From an uncultured Eisenbergiella sp. (GTDB lineage Bacteria; Bacillota; Clostridia; Lachnospirales; Lachnospiraceae): 64,000 nt of DNA. Below, piece by piece: positions 42,106-52,104 of the stretch (positions within the stretch are counted from its first letter, which is position 1; each line of letters opens with the position of its first letter). Location of the stretch: positions 1 to 64,000 of the forward strand of contig CANQUI010000001.1 in the NCBI GenBank assembly GCA_947626995.1, given 5' to 3'. A program made the position numbers and the translations under genes. Under the pieces are notes generated by a model that was not told where the DNA came from, ran no database searches, and saw nothing but the letters and a program-made list of their open reading frames with translations.

Positions 42106-43035
42106 ATGCGGATGCTTTCCTATGTGAAAAAATTTGTGACGGATCCCAGGATGCGGTTTTTCTATCTGTCCAGGCTGGGCCTGCTAAACGGCATGTCCGA
42201 CGAGAACTATCTGCGCCGGCAGTTTCGGCTCTGGACGGGGGAAGAGCTGAATCTGGAGGATCCCAAAGGGTATAATGAAAAGCTGCAGTGGCTCAAAATT
42301 TACGACCACCGGCCGGAATACGCGGTTATGGTGGATAAATACGCGGTAAAGCAGTGGGTGGCGGATCGGATCGGGGACGAGTATCTGATCCCCACGCTGG
42401 GGGTATGGGATCATTTTTCCCAGATTGATTTCGACAGGCTGCCACAGCAGTTCGTCTTAAAATGCACCCACGATTCCGGCAGTATCCTTGTGGTAAAGGA
42501 TAAGCGGACGATGGATCGAAAGGAAGCCGAACGGAAGCTGGAGAGGTGTCTGCGCCGGAGCTGGTATCAGCCGTATCGGGAATGGGCCTATAAAAACGTG
42601 AAGCCCCGCATCATCGCCGAGGCCTATATGACGGACGAATCGGGGACGGAACTGAAGGATTATAAGGTCTTTAATTTTGACGGCGTACCCAAAATGATCC
42701 AGGTGGATTACGGCCGGTTTACGGAGCATAAACGGAATCTGTATACGACGGACTGGGAATATCTTCCGGTTCGGATCATCTATCCTACGGATCCGGGGCA
42801 TCGGATAAAAAGACCTGCGCAGCTGGAAAAAATGCTGGAGCTGGCCCGGCTGCTGTCGGAGGGATATCCGCACATGCGCACGGACTTTTACTGTGTCGGC
42901 GACCGGATTTATTTCGGAGAAATCACGTTCTATCATGAGTCCGGGATGGCGCGGTTTGATCCGCCTTCCTTTAATCTTGAAATGGGCGGCTGGCTGAAGC
43001 TGCCGAAACGAAACAGACGGGAGGACGTTTCATGA
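42106..43035 (+). CDS. TupA-like ATP-grasp ligase
   Basis: Protein of 309 residues in the TupA-like ATP-grasp family, named from the teichuronopeptide gene of alkaliphilic Bacillus. The N-terminal GYNEKLQWLKIYDHRPEYAVMVDKYAVKQWV is the family hallmark. ATP-site motifs follow: FVLKCTHDSGS, DYKVFNFDGVPKMIQVD and the magnesium site RTDFYCVGDRIYFGEITFYHESGM. Such enzymes are thought to link amino acids or peptides to uronic acids of wall polymers. Placement right after tviC fits a GalNAcA-type acceptor. The stop overlaps the formyltransferase gene. Confidence 0.85.
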   Translation: MRMLSYVKKFVTDPRMRFFYLSRLGLLNGMSDENYLRRQFRLWTGEELNLEDPKGYNEKLQWLKIYDHRPEYAVMVDKYAVKQWVADRIGDEYLIPTLGVWDHFSQIDFDRLPQQFVLKCTHDSGSILVVKDKRTMDRKEAERKLERCLRRSWYQPYREWAYKNVKPRIIAEAYMTDESGTELKDYKVFNFDGVPKMIQVDYGRFTEHKRNLYTTDWEYLPVRIIYPTDPGHRIKRPAQLEKMLELARLLSEGYPHMRTDFYCVGDRIYFGEITFYHESGMARFDPPSFNLEMGGWLKLPKRNRREDVS

Positions 43036-43952
43036 AATACGGTGTGGTGGTTTTTGGCGTGAAGGATACCACGGAAAATATCGTTTCCTTTATTCAGGAG
43101 CAGCTTCGCCCGGTGGATCTGATCATCACCATCAGCCCCGAGGTCACCCGGCACAACCAGGTATCGGGCTATCAGGGGCTTTCGGGAATGACAAAACGCT
43201 ACGGCATCCCCGTACACGAAGCGGACAGCTATTTTCTCACCGATGAGAAGACGCAGCGGTTTCTTTCCGAAAACGAATTTGAGATCGGAATTTCCATGGG
43301 CTGGCAGCGGCTGATCCCGCCCAGCGTGCTGGAACGCTTCCGGTACGGCATTTACGGATTCCACGGCAACTGCGGCTATCTGCCCTTTGGCCGGGGGCGG
43401 TCTCCCTTAAACTGGTCGATCCTCCTGGGAGATACCCGGTTTAACCTGAATCTGTTCCGCTATGATGAAAAAGCCGACAGCCCCAACGTCTTTGCCACCC
43501 AGATGTTTTCCCTCACGCCCCACGACACCATCCGGACGGCCCAGTATAAGAACATGATCTGTTCCAAAAACCTGATCCGCAGGCTGCTTTTGGCCTATGA
43601 GCAGGGCAATATCCCGATCCGCACCGTTTCGGCGGATTTTGACTCCTGGTATTCCAAACGGACGGCGGAGGATGGGAAGGTGGATTTTCATAAGCGGACG
43701 CGGGAAATCTACAATCTGATCCGGAGCGTCTCCGAGCCTTTCCCGGGCGCCTTCGCTTATCTGGGCGGCGAGCGGATCACGCTGTGGGAGGCCCATCCCT
43801 TCGATGAAATCATGGACTTTTCCGCCTTCCGTCCGGGACAGATCATTGATATTTTCGACGAAAAGCTGATCGTCAGGACGGTGGACGGTTCTCTTTTGGT
43901 GGACCGCTATTCCTGCAGCAAAAAACCGGCGGTGAAGGATGTGCTGGAGTAA
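43032..43952 (+). CDS. Sugar N-formyltransferase (Fmt/ArnA-like)
   Basis: Protein of 306 residues with a formyltransferase catalytic core. FHGNCGYLPFGRGRSPLNWSI provides the HxxLPxxRG-type loop, with the asparagine and histidine of the active site (HGN). N10-formyltetrahydrofolate is the usual donor and the amino group of a nucleotide-linked 4-amino-4,6-dideoxy sugar the usual acceptor. It could act on the EpsN or WecE product. The C-terminal ~100 residues include the Fmt-C-like barrel (HPFDEIMDFSAFRPGQIIDI). Confidence 0.8.
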   Translation: MKYGVVVFGVKDTTENIVSFIQEQLRPVDLIITISPEVTRHNQVSGYQGLSGMTKRYGIPVHEADSYFLTDEKTQRFLSENEFEIGISMGWQRLIPPSVLERFRYGIYGFHGNCGYLPFGRGRSPLNWSILLGDTRFNLNLFRYDEKADSPNVFATQMFSLTPHDTIRTAQYKNMICSKNLIRRLLLAYEQGNIPIRTVSADFDSWYSKRTAEDGKVDFHKRTREIYNLIRSVSEPFPGAFAYLGGERITLWEAHPFDEIMDFSAFRPGQIIDIFDEKLIVRTVDGSLLVDRYSCSKKPAVKDVLE

Positions 43953-43963
43953 GGGGTGGCCGT

Positions 43964-44770
43964 ATGATCCAAATGACAGTCAGGCTTGACGATATTACGC
44001 CCGATATGGACTGGGAGCGTTTCTGGGAAGTAAAGGCGCTTCTGGACCGCTATGGCATCAAACCGCTCATCGGCGTGGTTCCGGACAACAAGGACGGGAT
44101 GCTGCGGGGCAGCCCGGATACGCTGCGCCGGGCGGCAGAGCGGATCCGGGAAAAAACCGGAGACGATACGGCCGACGATACCGCTCTTTTCTGGCGGTAT
44201 ATCGGCGGGCTTAAGCAAGAGGGCTGGGAGATTTCCATGCACGGCTTTCAGCATCGGTATACGACAAAGAAAAGGGGATGTTTCCCGCTCAATCCCTTTT
44301 CCGAGTTCGCGGGCCTTCCCCTGCAAAAGCAGGAGGCCATGCTGGCGGAGGGAAAACGTCTGCTTAAGGCCCACGGGATCGAAACGGATCTTTTTATGCC
44401 GCCGGCACATTCCTATGACCGGCGCACGCTGCAGGCCTTAAAGCGGACGGGGTTTGCCGGCGTGACGGACGGATTCGGGAAGAGGCCCTATCGCTGGAAA
44501 GGGCTGACCTTTTATCCGATCTCCTTCCATCTTCGCCGTACGCTGAAAAAAAACAGCGGGTTTTCCACCATGGTGATCCATCCGGCCACCGTTTCCAAAG
44601 AGGAGTTAAAGCGCTACGAATCGTATTTTACGATGCCCCATGCAGAATGGATCCCTTACGGGACTTATCTGCGGCAGGAGCCGGTGCGCGCCGGCCTGTT
44701 TTTGCGCTGCAGGGAGTACGGCATGGCGCTTGGCAAGTCTCTGATTGCCGGTCTGCGGCGGCAGCAATGA
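43964..44770 (+). CDS. Polysaccharide deacetylase-like protein (DUF2334/NodB fold)
   Basis: Protein of 268 residues with a degenerate NodB barrel: VRLDDITPD carries the two aspartates, SMHGFQHRY the metal-binding HxxxH. It has no signal peptide, so it would act in the cytosol on a nucleotide or lipid-linked sugar, removing N-acetyl groups and exposing amines for formylation or amino-acid transfer. AAGGGGTGG lies upstream of ATG 43964. Confidence 0.7.
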   Translation: MIQMTVRLDDITPDMDWERFWEVKALLDRYGIKPLIGVVPDNKDGMLRGSPDTLRRAAERIREKTGDDTADDTALFWRYIGGLKQEGWEISMHGFQHRYTTKKRGCFPLNPFSEFAGLPLQKQEAMLAEGKRLLKAHGIETDLFMPPAHSYDRRTLQALKRTGFAGVTDGFGKRPYRWKGLTFYPISFHLRRTLKKNSGFSTMVIHPATVSKEELKRYESYFTMPHAEWIPYGTYLRQEPVRAGLFLRCREYGMALGKSLIAGLRRQQ

Positions 44771-44788
44771 AAAAGAGGAGGTAGGCAG

Positions 44789-45910
44789 ATGGCGGAACCG
44801 ATCCGGGTGCTGCATGTTTTTGGCAACACAAATCTGGGCGGCGCGGAAAGCCGTACCATGGATCTGTACCGGCACATGGACAAAAGCCGGGTACAGTTTG
44901 ACTTTCTGGTACACACAAACCGGGAAGGATTTTTCGATCAGGAGATTTTAAAACTGGGAGGACGGATATTCCGTGTTCCCCGTTTTCGATTCTACAACTA
45001 TTTTTCCTACCGCCGGGCGATGCGCTCCTTTTTTTCACAGCATCACGACTTTGCGGCGGTGGAGGGGCATATCACCAGCAGCGCGGCGGTTTATCTGCCC
45101 ATTGCCAAACGCGCCGGCGTCAGGACGACCATTGCGCACGCCCGCAGCGCCGGGGTGGACCGGGGGCTTAAGGGCGCGCTCACCCGGCTCATGCGCTGCC
45201 GGCTTTCAAAACGCGCCGATCATCTGTTTGCCTGTTCCGAACTGGCGGCGCTTTCGGTCTTTGGCAAACGGGCGGTACGGGAGGGACGGACGGTTTTTAT
45301 TCCCAATGCCATCGACTGTCCGGCGTTTGCCTACGACAGAAAGAAACGGGAAGAAATGCGCGCTGCGCTGGGCATAGAGGACCGCTATGTGATCGGGCAT
45401 GTGGGACGGTTTCATTATGCCAAAAACCACGAATATCTGCTTCGGATCTTCGCCGCATTGTGTCAGAGTCAAGGGGGAGAACGCTTTTTGCTTCTGCTTT
45501 TGGGCGAAGGTTCGGGCATGGAGGCGATGAAAGCGCTGGCCGGACAGCTTGGCATCGCAGAGCAGGTCCGTTTTCTGGGCAATCGGAAAAATGTGAACGA
45601 TTATTATCAGGCCATGGATTATTTTGTCTATCCGTCCCGTTATGAGGGGCTGCCGGCCGCCGTGGTGGAGGCGCAGACCGCCGGCCTGCGCTGCCTGATG
45701 TCGGATACCATCTGCCGGGAGGTGCAGATTACGGATCTGGTGGAACCCAAAAACATTCAACAGCCGCCTCAGGAATGGGCCCTCCGCATTGTCCAAACGG
45801 CGCAGTATCCCCGCCGCAGCCGCGTGAAGCAGGTAGAAGAGGCGGGATTTGACGTGAGCCGTCAGGCAGAGCGGCTGATGCGTTTTTATGAAAGCGGGGT
45901 GTTGGAATGA
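44789..45910 (+). CDS. Glycosyltransferase family 4 (EpsF/CapM-like)
   Basis: GT-B transferase of 373 residues: VFGNTNLGGAESRTMDLYRHM at the N-terminus, HVGRFHYAKNHEYLL mid-way, and YPSRYEGLPAAVVEAQTAGL at the donor site with the conserved glutamates. GAGGAGG is just before ATG 44789. First of three adjacent GT4 genes; the stop overlaps the next by ATGA. Confidence 0.85.
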   Translation: MAEPIRVLHVFGNTNLGGAESRTMDLYRHMDKSRVQFDFLVHTNREGFFDQEILKLGGRIFRVPRFRFYNYFSYRRAMRSFFSQHHDFAAVEGHITSSAAVYLPIAKRAGVRTTIAHARSAGVDRGLKGALTRLMRCRLSKRADHLFACSELAALSVFGKRAVREGRTVFIPNAIDCPAFAYDRKKREEMRAALGIEDRYVIGHVGRFHYAKNHEYLLRIFAALCQSQGGERFLLLLLGEGSGMEAMKALAGQLGIAEQVRFLGNRKNVNDYYQAMDYFVYPSRYEGLPAAVVEAQTAGLRCLMSDTICREVQITDLVEPKNIQQPPQEWALRIVQTAQYPRRSRVKQVEEAGFDVSRQAERLMRFYESGVLE

Positions 45911-47136
45911 ATCGGATCGAAACGGGCGAACGCAAAAAACTGATGCTGATTTCCCCCATGCTGCACCAGGGGGGCTTCGAGCGGGTCTGCATCACCACGG
46001 CGCGGCTGATGGAGGCCTATTTTGACGTGACCATCGTGATTTTTAACAGCGCCAATATCGCCTACGATGTGACGGGGCTTTCCATCATTGATCTGCAGCT
46101 TGGCGTGCGCAAAGGCAAGGTGGCGAAGATTCTCAATCTTCTCCGGCGCAGCGTCCGGCTTTTTTTCCTGAAAAAGAAACTGCGGCCGGATATCGCCTAC
46201 AGCTTCGGCCCCACCGCCAATCTGGCAAACGCGCTTTCCCGCACCGGCAGGGAAAAGGTGTGGCTGGGACTGCGCAATTACACGGACGTGGAGGAGCACA
46301 TGAAGATCCGCCTGTTTACGCGGCTTTCGGACCGGATGATCTGCTGCTCCAAAACCATTGAACAAAAGCTGCACGACCGCTTTCATTTTGACAGGACCAG
46401 TACCCTGTACAACTTATACGACGTGGAGGCCATCCGCCGGGAAGCCGATGCCAAAGAGCCGAAGCTGCCCTGGGGCAGGACGGCGGAAAACGGCAGGCCC
46501 ATCCGCTGCCTGGTGTCCATGGGCAGGGACGACGATATGAAGGGCTTCTGGCACATGCTCAAGGCATTTTCCCTGATCCACAGGGACGTTCCGGAGGCCC
46601 GGCTGATCCTTTTGGGGGCGGGCAGTTTTGCCCTGTATCAAAAGCTGGCAGAGGATCTGGGGATCTTGGACGCCGTTTATTTTGCGGGGATGCAAAAGGA
46701 ACCGTATCAATATCTGAAAAAAGGGGAAATCTATTTGCTTACCTCCCGGAACGAAGGCTTTCCCAACGCGCTGGTGGAAGGGATGGCGCTGGGGCTTGCG
46801 GCGGTCAGCGTAAACTGTATGACGGGCCCCGCGGAGATCCTTCTGGAAAACGGGGACGTCTCCTGTTTCGAGCGGCAGAAAAGCCGTGGGGAAATGCCGG
46901 TCATTTACGGTGAATACGGGATCCTGGTTCCCGCGATGCAAAGGGAAAGGAACCTAAACGCGCAGGACATTTCTCAGGAGGAACAAAATCTGGCGGCCAT
47001 TGTGACCGGCCTTTTGCAGGACGACGCGCTGCTTTCGCGCTACCGCAGGGCGGCAAAAGAAAGGGCGGGCATCTTTACCTATGAAAGCTATGTGGAACAG
47101 TTCCTTGCGCTTGTGAGACGCGAAAAAATATGCTAG
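45907..47136 (+). CDS. Glycosyltransferase family 4
   Basis: GT-B transferase of 409 residues. It begins LMLISPMLHQGGFERVCITTARL, and the donor site shows LLTSRNEGFPNALVEGMALGLAAVS. A central insertion (about residues 165-200) makes it slightly longer than its neighbours. Translation is coupled to the upstream GT4 gene. The next promoter lies in its last codons. Confidence 0.85.
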   Translation: MNRIETGERKKLMLISPMLHQGGFERVCITTARLMEAYFDVTIVIFNSANIAYDVTGLSIIDLQLGVRKGKVAKILNLLRRSVRLFFLKKKLRPDIAYSFGPTANLANALSRTGREKVWLGLRNYTDVEEHMKIRLFTRLSDRMICCSKTIEQKLHDRFHFDRTSTLYNLYDVEAIRREADAKEPKLPWGRTAENGRPIRCLVSMGRDDDMKGFWHMLKAFSLIHRDVPEARLILLGAGSFALYQKLAEDLGILDAVYFAGMQKEPYQYLKKGEIYLLTSRNEGFPNALVEGMALGLAAVSVNCMTGPAEILLENGDVSCFERQKSRGEMPVIYGEYGILVPAMQRERNLNAQDISQEEQNLAAIVTGLLQDDALLSRYRRAAKERAGIFTYESYVEQFLALVRREKIC

Positions 47137-47139
47137 AAT
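47111..47139 (+). promoter_or_regulatory. Promoter inside the 3' end of the GT4 gene
   Basis: TTGTGA (47111-47116), 17 bp, TAGAAT (47134-47139), about 45 bases ahead of the next GT4 gene. Confidence 0.6.
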
Positions 47140-47184
47140 AGGTCATGTCATTTTAAAACGGAAGGGATACGGCGCGGATACGAA

Positions 47185-48282
47185 ATGAGAAAAATTGCGT
47201 TTCATCTGAATTGTCTGGAACAGGGCGGCGCGGAGCGGGTGGTGAGCAATCTGGCCAACCAGTTTGCCAAAAAGGGATATGAAGTGATCGTCGCCACCGA
47301 GTGGTACGGGGAAAATGAATTCCGGCTGGACGAGGCCGTGCGGCGGGTTCACGTGGGCCTGCGGCCAGAGGATGAAAAGAAGGAACGCCTGCGCAAGGCG
47401 TGGCTGCGGATCCGGTTCCTGCAAAACTTCCTGCAAAAAGAAAAGCCGGACGTCCTGCTTTCCTTTGCCCGGAAGGCCAACTATCGCGCGCTGGCGGCGG
47501 CCGGAAGGCGTCTTCCGGTGATCGTTTCCGTCCGCACCAATCCGGTGGGGCATTACGATTCGATGTGGGACAGGCTGCAGACGGCGCTCCTGTTTCCCAA
47601 AGCCGCGGGCTGCGTCTTCCAGACGGAGGGGCAGCGGGCCTTTTTTGCCCCCCCTGTGCAAAAAAAGTCCCGGATCATCCTGAATCCGGTCCATGAAAAA
47701 TATTTAAACGCACAGAACGGGGAACAGCGGAAGGTGGTCATGCAGTCGGGGCGGCTGGTGGATTTTAAAAATCAGCCCATGCTGATCGATGCGTTTTTGA
47801 AGGTCCGAAAAAAACACCCGGACTATGAACTGGAAATTTACGGCGGCGATTCCCATGACGGGACAAAGGAAATTCTGGAGGAAAAGATCGCCCAAAACGG
47901 GGCGGCGGATTTTATCCGCCTGATGGGCGCCAGCGACAGCCTGGAACAACAGCTGACGCAGGCCGCCGTTTTTGCGTTTTCCTCCGACTGGGAGGGGCTT
48001 CCCAATGCGCTTTTGGAGGCCATGGCGCTGGGGCTGCCGGTGGTGGCCACAGACTGTCCCTGCGGCGGGCCGCGGACGGTGATCCGGGACGGGGAAAACG
48101 GGCTTTTGGTTCCCATCCGGGATCCGGAGGCTATGGCTGAGGGAATCTGCCGGCTGATTGAGGACCGACAGCTGGCCCGAAGGCTCGGGCAAAATGCGAA
48201 AGAGATCCGCAGACTGGTGAATCCGGAAGCGGTTTTTGACCAGTGGCGGGATTATATAGAAGAAGTGGTGCAAAAAAACTGA
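47185..48282 (+). CDS. Glycosyltransferase family 4
   Basis: GT-B transferase of 365 residues: FHLNCLEQGGAERVVSNLANQFAKKGYEV, QSGRLVDFKNQPMLI, and SSDWEGLPNALLEAMALGLPVVATDCPCGGPR with the EX7E-type donor site. It resembles the GT4 protein at 50995, with which it shares TDCPCGGP. The ribosome site is weak: AAGGGAT is about 16 nt from ATG 47185. Confidence 0.85.
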   Translation: MRKIAFHLNCLEQGGAERVVSNLANQFAKKGYEVIVATEWYGENEFRLDEAVRRVHVGLRPEDEKKERLRKAWLRIRFLQNFLQKEKPDVLLSFARKANYRALAAAGRRLPVIVSVRTNPVGHYDSMWDRLQTALLFPKAAGCVFQTEGQRAFFAPPVQKKSRIILNPVHEKYLNAQNGEQRKVVMQSGRLVDFKNQPMLIDAFLKVRKKHPDYELEIYGGDSHDGTKEILEEKIAQNGAADFIRLMGASDSLEQQLTQAAVFAFSSDWEGLPNALLEAMALGLPVVATDCPCGGPRTVIRDGENGLLVPIRDPEAMAEGICRLIEDRQLARRLGQNAKEIRRLVNPEAVFDQWRDYIEEVVQKN

Positions 48283-48298
48283 CGGATGGGAGAAAATT

Positions 48299-49075
48299 AT
48301 GTTTTCATTTGACGAATACCGGGAGATCATCCGGATCATTCAGGAGAGCGGCAGGGCCGTAGGGTATGAAGAAGCCCTGCGCCGGGACAGTTTTGTGATC
48401 ATGCGTCACGATGTGGAATACAGCGTGGACAGGGCCTACGCCCTTTCTTTGGTGGAGAGCGAAATGGGATTTACTTCCACCTGGTTTTTCCAGTGGACCA
48501 ACAATTCCTATAACATCCTCTCCAGACGCAGTCAGGAGATGATCCGCGACATGCATGAGAGGGGCCATCAGATCGGTCTGCACTATGCGTTAAACGGACT
48601 GACCGATATGCGTCAGGTGCGTCATCAGATCCTCAAGGAAATGCGGATCCTTTCGGATATGTTCGATTTTGAAATCAACCGTTTTTCCGTCCATCGGCCT
48701 ACGCCTGACATCCTGGCGGAAAACATCAAGCTGCCCAATATTTTAAACGCCTATCAGGACGACTTTTTTACGTTTGCGCCGCAGATCACACCGGAGACTG
48801 TGCTGCACGTAAAATATATGTCCGACGCCAATCATATCTGGCGCTACGGCTATCCCGACCGTAGCACCATCCTGGGCAATCCCCGGGTGCAGATTTTGAC
48901 CCATCCGTTTGCCTGGACGCAGAAGGGATACGATAACCGGAACAATTACGCCACGCTGATTCAGGAAAAGTACAAAGAGATGATCGACAGCATCGACGGG
49001 GAGTGCAAGGATTTCTGCGAATACCGGGACGAGTTTTTGTCCGCGCAGCTGATTTTGGAAGAGCGGAAAGGATAA
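48299..49075 (+). CDS. NodB-like polysaccharide deacetylase family protein
   Basis: Cytosolic protein of 258 residues with a deacetylase-like barrel: IMRHDVEYSVDRA offers the HD and D metal residues, GHQIGLHYALNG the motif-2 histidine, and LTHPFAW the C-terminal histidine. It is a different subgroup from the protein at 43964. A role in N-deacetylation of a sugar precursor is inferred. It ends 3 nt before asnB. Confidence 0.65.
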   Translation: MFSFDEYREIIRIIQESGRAVGYEEALRRDSFVIMRHDVEYSVDRAYALSLVESEMGFTSTWFFQWTNNSYNILSRRSQEMIRDMHERGHQIGLHYALNGLTDMRQVRHQILKEMRILSDMFDFEINRFSVHRPTPDILAENIKLPNILNAYQDDFFTFAPQITPETVLHVKYMSDANHIWRYGYPDRSTILGNPRVQILTHPFAWTQKGYDNRNNYATLIQEKYKEMIDSIDGECKDFCEYRDEFLSAQLILEERKG

Positions 49076-49078
49076 GAT

Positions 49079-50962
49079 ATGTGCGGGATATGCGGGGTGC
49101 TCTCGCGAAAAGAGGTAACGCTTTCTCAACTGAAAAAAATGAACGATACCCTGTATCACAGGGGGCCCGACGACGGCGGGGAAGAGATTTCCCACTGGGG
49201 TGGCGGATATACACTGGGGCTGGGACAGAGACGGCTTTCCATTCAGGATCTGTCTCCCCTTGGCCATCAGCCCATGTATTCTGCCGACGGGAAGGTAAGC
49301 GTGGTCTTTAACGGAGAGATCTACAATTTCAAAGATCTGCGCCGGGAATTGCCCGACTACCGTTTTTGCTCCTCCTGCGACACCGAGGTGATCCTGGCGG
49401 CCTATCAGAAATGGGGAATCTCGTGCGTGGAGCGCTTTCAGGGGATGTTTGCCATCGCGCTGGCGGATCACGAGAAAAACCGGCTGTATCTGATCCGGGA
49501 CCGGATCGGGAAAAAGCCGCTTTATTATTGGACCCGGGAAGGGGAACTGGCCTTTGGGTCGGAGTTAAAGCCGCTTCTGGCTTATGGCGGTTTTGAAAAG
49601 GAGATCCGCAGGGAGGTGATTCCGCGGTATCTGTATCAGCAGTATCTCAACGCCCCTCAGACCATCTTTCGGGACGTTTATAAACTGGAGCCCGGCGCGA
49701 TCCTGACCTGGGAGGACGGACGGATCCGCGTGGAAAAATACTGGGATATCCGCGACGTGTTTATCGCCGGGCAAAAGGCTTTGGTGACGGATTATGCGCA
49801 GGCCAGAGAGGGGCTCAAGGAGAGGCTTAAGAGGGCGGTGGCCCAGCGGATGATTGCGGACGTGCCCCTGGGGAGCTTTTTAAGCGGCGGCTACGATTCC
49901 TCCCTGGTCACGGCCATGGCGCAGGAACACGCCGCCGGGCCGGTGAAAACCTTTTCCATCGGGTTCTTTGACAAACGCTACGATGAGGCGGAATATGCCC
50001 GCCGGGTTGCAAATTATCTGGGCTGCGACCATACGGAGCTTTATATCGGCGAGCCGGAGATGTATGAACTGGTGGAGAGTATCCCGCGCTATTATGACGA
50101 ACCGTTTGCGGACAGCTCGCAGATCCCCTCCATGCTGGTTTCCATGCTGGCGAAACGGGATGTGACAGTGGCGCTTTCCGGAGACGGCGGGGACGAGTTT
50201 TTCTGCGGCTACGGCCTCTATCAGAAGGTGGCCCAGGCGCAGCTTCTGGATCTGCCGGGGGAGGCGATCTACCGGATCTGCCGCCTGCCGGGTCTGCGCC
50301 GGCTTTCGCTGCTTAACCGGCTCCCGTTTTCGGTGCGGGTGATTGCAAACAACCGGAACCGGGAGACGAAAACCCAGTTCGGCGCCAGCGACTATGTCCT
50401 CTGTGCGCAGCGCATGGCCGCCCACCGGGAGGAGATTCTGCCGTGCCAGTATGAGACGGAGAGCAGCTATCCTACGGATAACTGGCAGATCCGGCGGATG
50501 CTTCTGGATATGGACACGTATCTGCCCGGGGATATTCTCTGTAAGGTGGACCGGGCCTCCATGAAATATGCGCTGGAAACCAGATGCCCGATTCTGGACC
50601 GGGACGTGATGGAGTATTCCTTCCGTCTGCCCCACTCCTTTAAATATGACAAAGGGGATAAAAAGCACATCCTGAAGGATATCGCTTACGACTATCTGCC
50701 AAAAGACCTTCTGGACCGGCCCAAGACCGGCTTTTCGGTGCCGCTTGACAAGTGGCTGCGCGGGCCGTTAAAATCCCGGCTTTTGGATTATGCCCAGCAG
50801 GATTTTTTAAAAAAGCAGGATCTTTTCGACGCAACGTTTACGGCCGGGCTGATCGGGCGCTTTTTGAAAACGGGAGACGCCGGCCCCTCCACAGGCGCCA
50901 ATTATTCCCGTCTTGTCTGGTCCTTTTTTGTGTTCCAGCAGTGGTACGAGCAGTATCTGTAA
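49079..50962 (+). CDS. asnB: Glutamine-dependent amidotransferase, asparagine synthase family (copy 1)
   Basis: Protein of 627 residues. After Met removal, Cys2 (MCGICGVLS) is the nucleophile of the Ntn glutaminase, with RGPDDGG and SCDTEV as glutamine-site residues. The synthetase half has the PP-loop SGGYDSSLV and SGDGGDEFFCGY. AsnB-type enzymes in glycan loci (such as WbpS) amidate the carboxyl of uronic acids. The TviB/TviC pair upstream makes this a likely role, but true asparagine synthesis is possible. A second copy is at 55008. Confidence 0.85.
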   Translation: MCGICGVLSRKEVTLSQLKKMNDTLYHRGPDDGGEEISHWGGGYTLGLGQRRLSIQDLSPLGHQPMYSADGKVSVVFNGEIYNFKDLRRELPDYRFCSSCDTEVILAAYQKWGISCVERFQGMFAIALADHEKNRLYLIRDRIGKKPLYYWTREGELAFGSELKPLLAYGGFEKEIRREVIPRYLYQQYLNAPQTIFRDVYKLEPGAILTWEDGRIRVEKYWDIRDVFIAGQKALVTDYAQAREGLKERLKRAVAQRMIADVPLGSFLSGGYDSSLVTAMAQEHAAGPVKTFSIGFFDKRYDEAEYARRVANYLGCDHTELYIGEPEMYELVESIPRYYDEPFADSSQIPSMLVSMLAKRDVTVALSGDGGDEFFCGYGLYQKVAQAQLLDLPGEAIYRICRLPGLRRLSLLNRLPFSVRVIANNRNRETKTQFGASDYVLCAQRMAAHREEILPCQYETESSYPTDNWQIRRMLLDMDTYLPGDILCKVDRASMKYALETRCPILDRDVMEYSFRLPHSFKYDKGDKKHILKDIAYDYLPKDLLDRPKTGFSVPLDKWLRGPLKSRLLDYAQQDFLKKQDLFDATFTAGLIGRFLKTGDAGPSTGANYSRLVWSFFVFQQWYEQYL

Positions 50963-50994
50963 GACAGCGCGGCAGCGTGGGAAAGGAGCTTTTT

Positions 50995-52104
50995 GTGGAA
51001 GAGAGGAAAAAACATATCGCATTTTATATCGGCTCTCTTTCCAAAGGCGGAGCGGAGCGGGTATTTGTCAATCTTGCCGCATATTTTTTGTCTCAGGGGT
51101 ACCGGGTGACTATGGTGACGCAGTACCGGAGGGAGCAGGAGTACGCGCTGCCTCAGGGCGCCCGCCGCATCCTCTCGGATCTTACGCCGGAAGAATCCGG
51201 CGGCCGTCTGACAAATCTCTGGCGGCGCTACAGAAAGCTGCGCCGGATCTTTAAGACGATCCGGGCGGATCTGGTGCTGTCCGTTTTTGGCAAAAACAAT
51301 TTCATGGCGATTCTGGCCAACGCGTTTTTATCCACCCGGGTGGTGGTTTCCGTGGTGGCGGATCCGGCGGAAGAATATCCCGACGCGCCCATGCGTTTTC
51401 TGGCCCGGACGCTGTTTTTTTTCGCGGACGGGATCGTGATGCAGACCACGGACGCGGTAAAGTGGTTTCCGCGGCGGCTGCAAAAAAAGTGCGTGATCCT
51501 GAAAAATTCGTTAAACCCGGCTTTTGTGCGGCCCCGCTATGAGGGGAGCAAAGAACCGGACATCGTAGCGGTGGGCAGGCTGGATCAAAATAAAAATCAC
51601 AGGATGATTCTGCGGGCCTTTGCCCGGATTGCCGGCCGGTTTCCAAAGAGCCGCCTGATCCTCTACGGCGAGGGACCGGAGAGGCAAAACCTGGAAAAGC
51701 TGGCGAAGGAGCAGGGGCTTTCTGACCGTATCCTGCTGCCGGGGGCGGTGACCGACGTGGCGGACCGCATCGAAAAGGCATACGCGTTCGTGTTGTCTTC
51801 CTTTACCGAAGGGATGCCCAATACGCTGCTGGAGGCCATGTCGCTGGGGCTTGCCTGTATTTCCACGGATTGTCCCTGCGGGGGGCCGAAGGATCTGATC
51901 CAAGACGGCGTCAACGGTTTTTTGGTGCCCCCAAACGACGACGCAGCGCTGGCAAAACGGCTGGAAGAGCTTTTGGCGGATCCTAAAAAGGCCGATTCGC
52001 TGGGCCGGGCGGCTGCCGGACGGATGCGGGAGTATCGCCCGGAGAGGGTGAACAAAGAGTGGGAGACCTATTTTTTAAAGATCATCGGAAAAAAATTTGT
52101 ATGA
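50995..52104 (+). CDS. Glycosyltransferase family 4
   Basis: GT-B transferase of 369 residues beginning with a GTG codon at 50995, 6 nt after AAAGGAG. The family start FYIGSLSKGGAERVFVNLAAYFLSQGYRV follows at once, whereas the ORF-track version carries 81 upstream residues from another frame of asnB. The donor site is SSFTEGMPNTLLEAMSLGLACISTDCPCGGPK. Confidence 0.85.
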   Translation: MEERKKHIAFYIGSLSKGGAERVFVNLAAYFLSQGYRVTMVTQYRREQEYALPQGARRILSDLTPEESGGRLTNLWRRYRKLRRIFKTIRADLVLSVFGKNNFMAILANAFLSTRVVVSVVADPAEEYPDAPMRFLARTLFFFADGIVMQTTDAVKWFPRRLQKKCVILKNSLNPAFVRPRYEGSKEPDIVAVGRLDQNKNHRMILRAFARIAGRFPKSRLILYGEGPERQNLEKLAKEQGLSDRILLPGAVTDVADRIEKAYAFVLSSFTEGMPNTLLEAMSLGLACISTDCPCGGPKDLIQDGVNGFLVPPNDDAALAKRLEELLADPKKADSLGRAAAGRMREYRPERVNKEWETYFLKIIGKKFV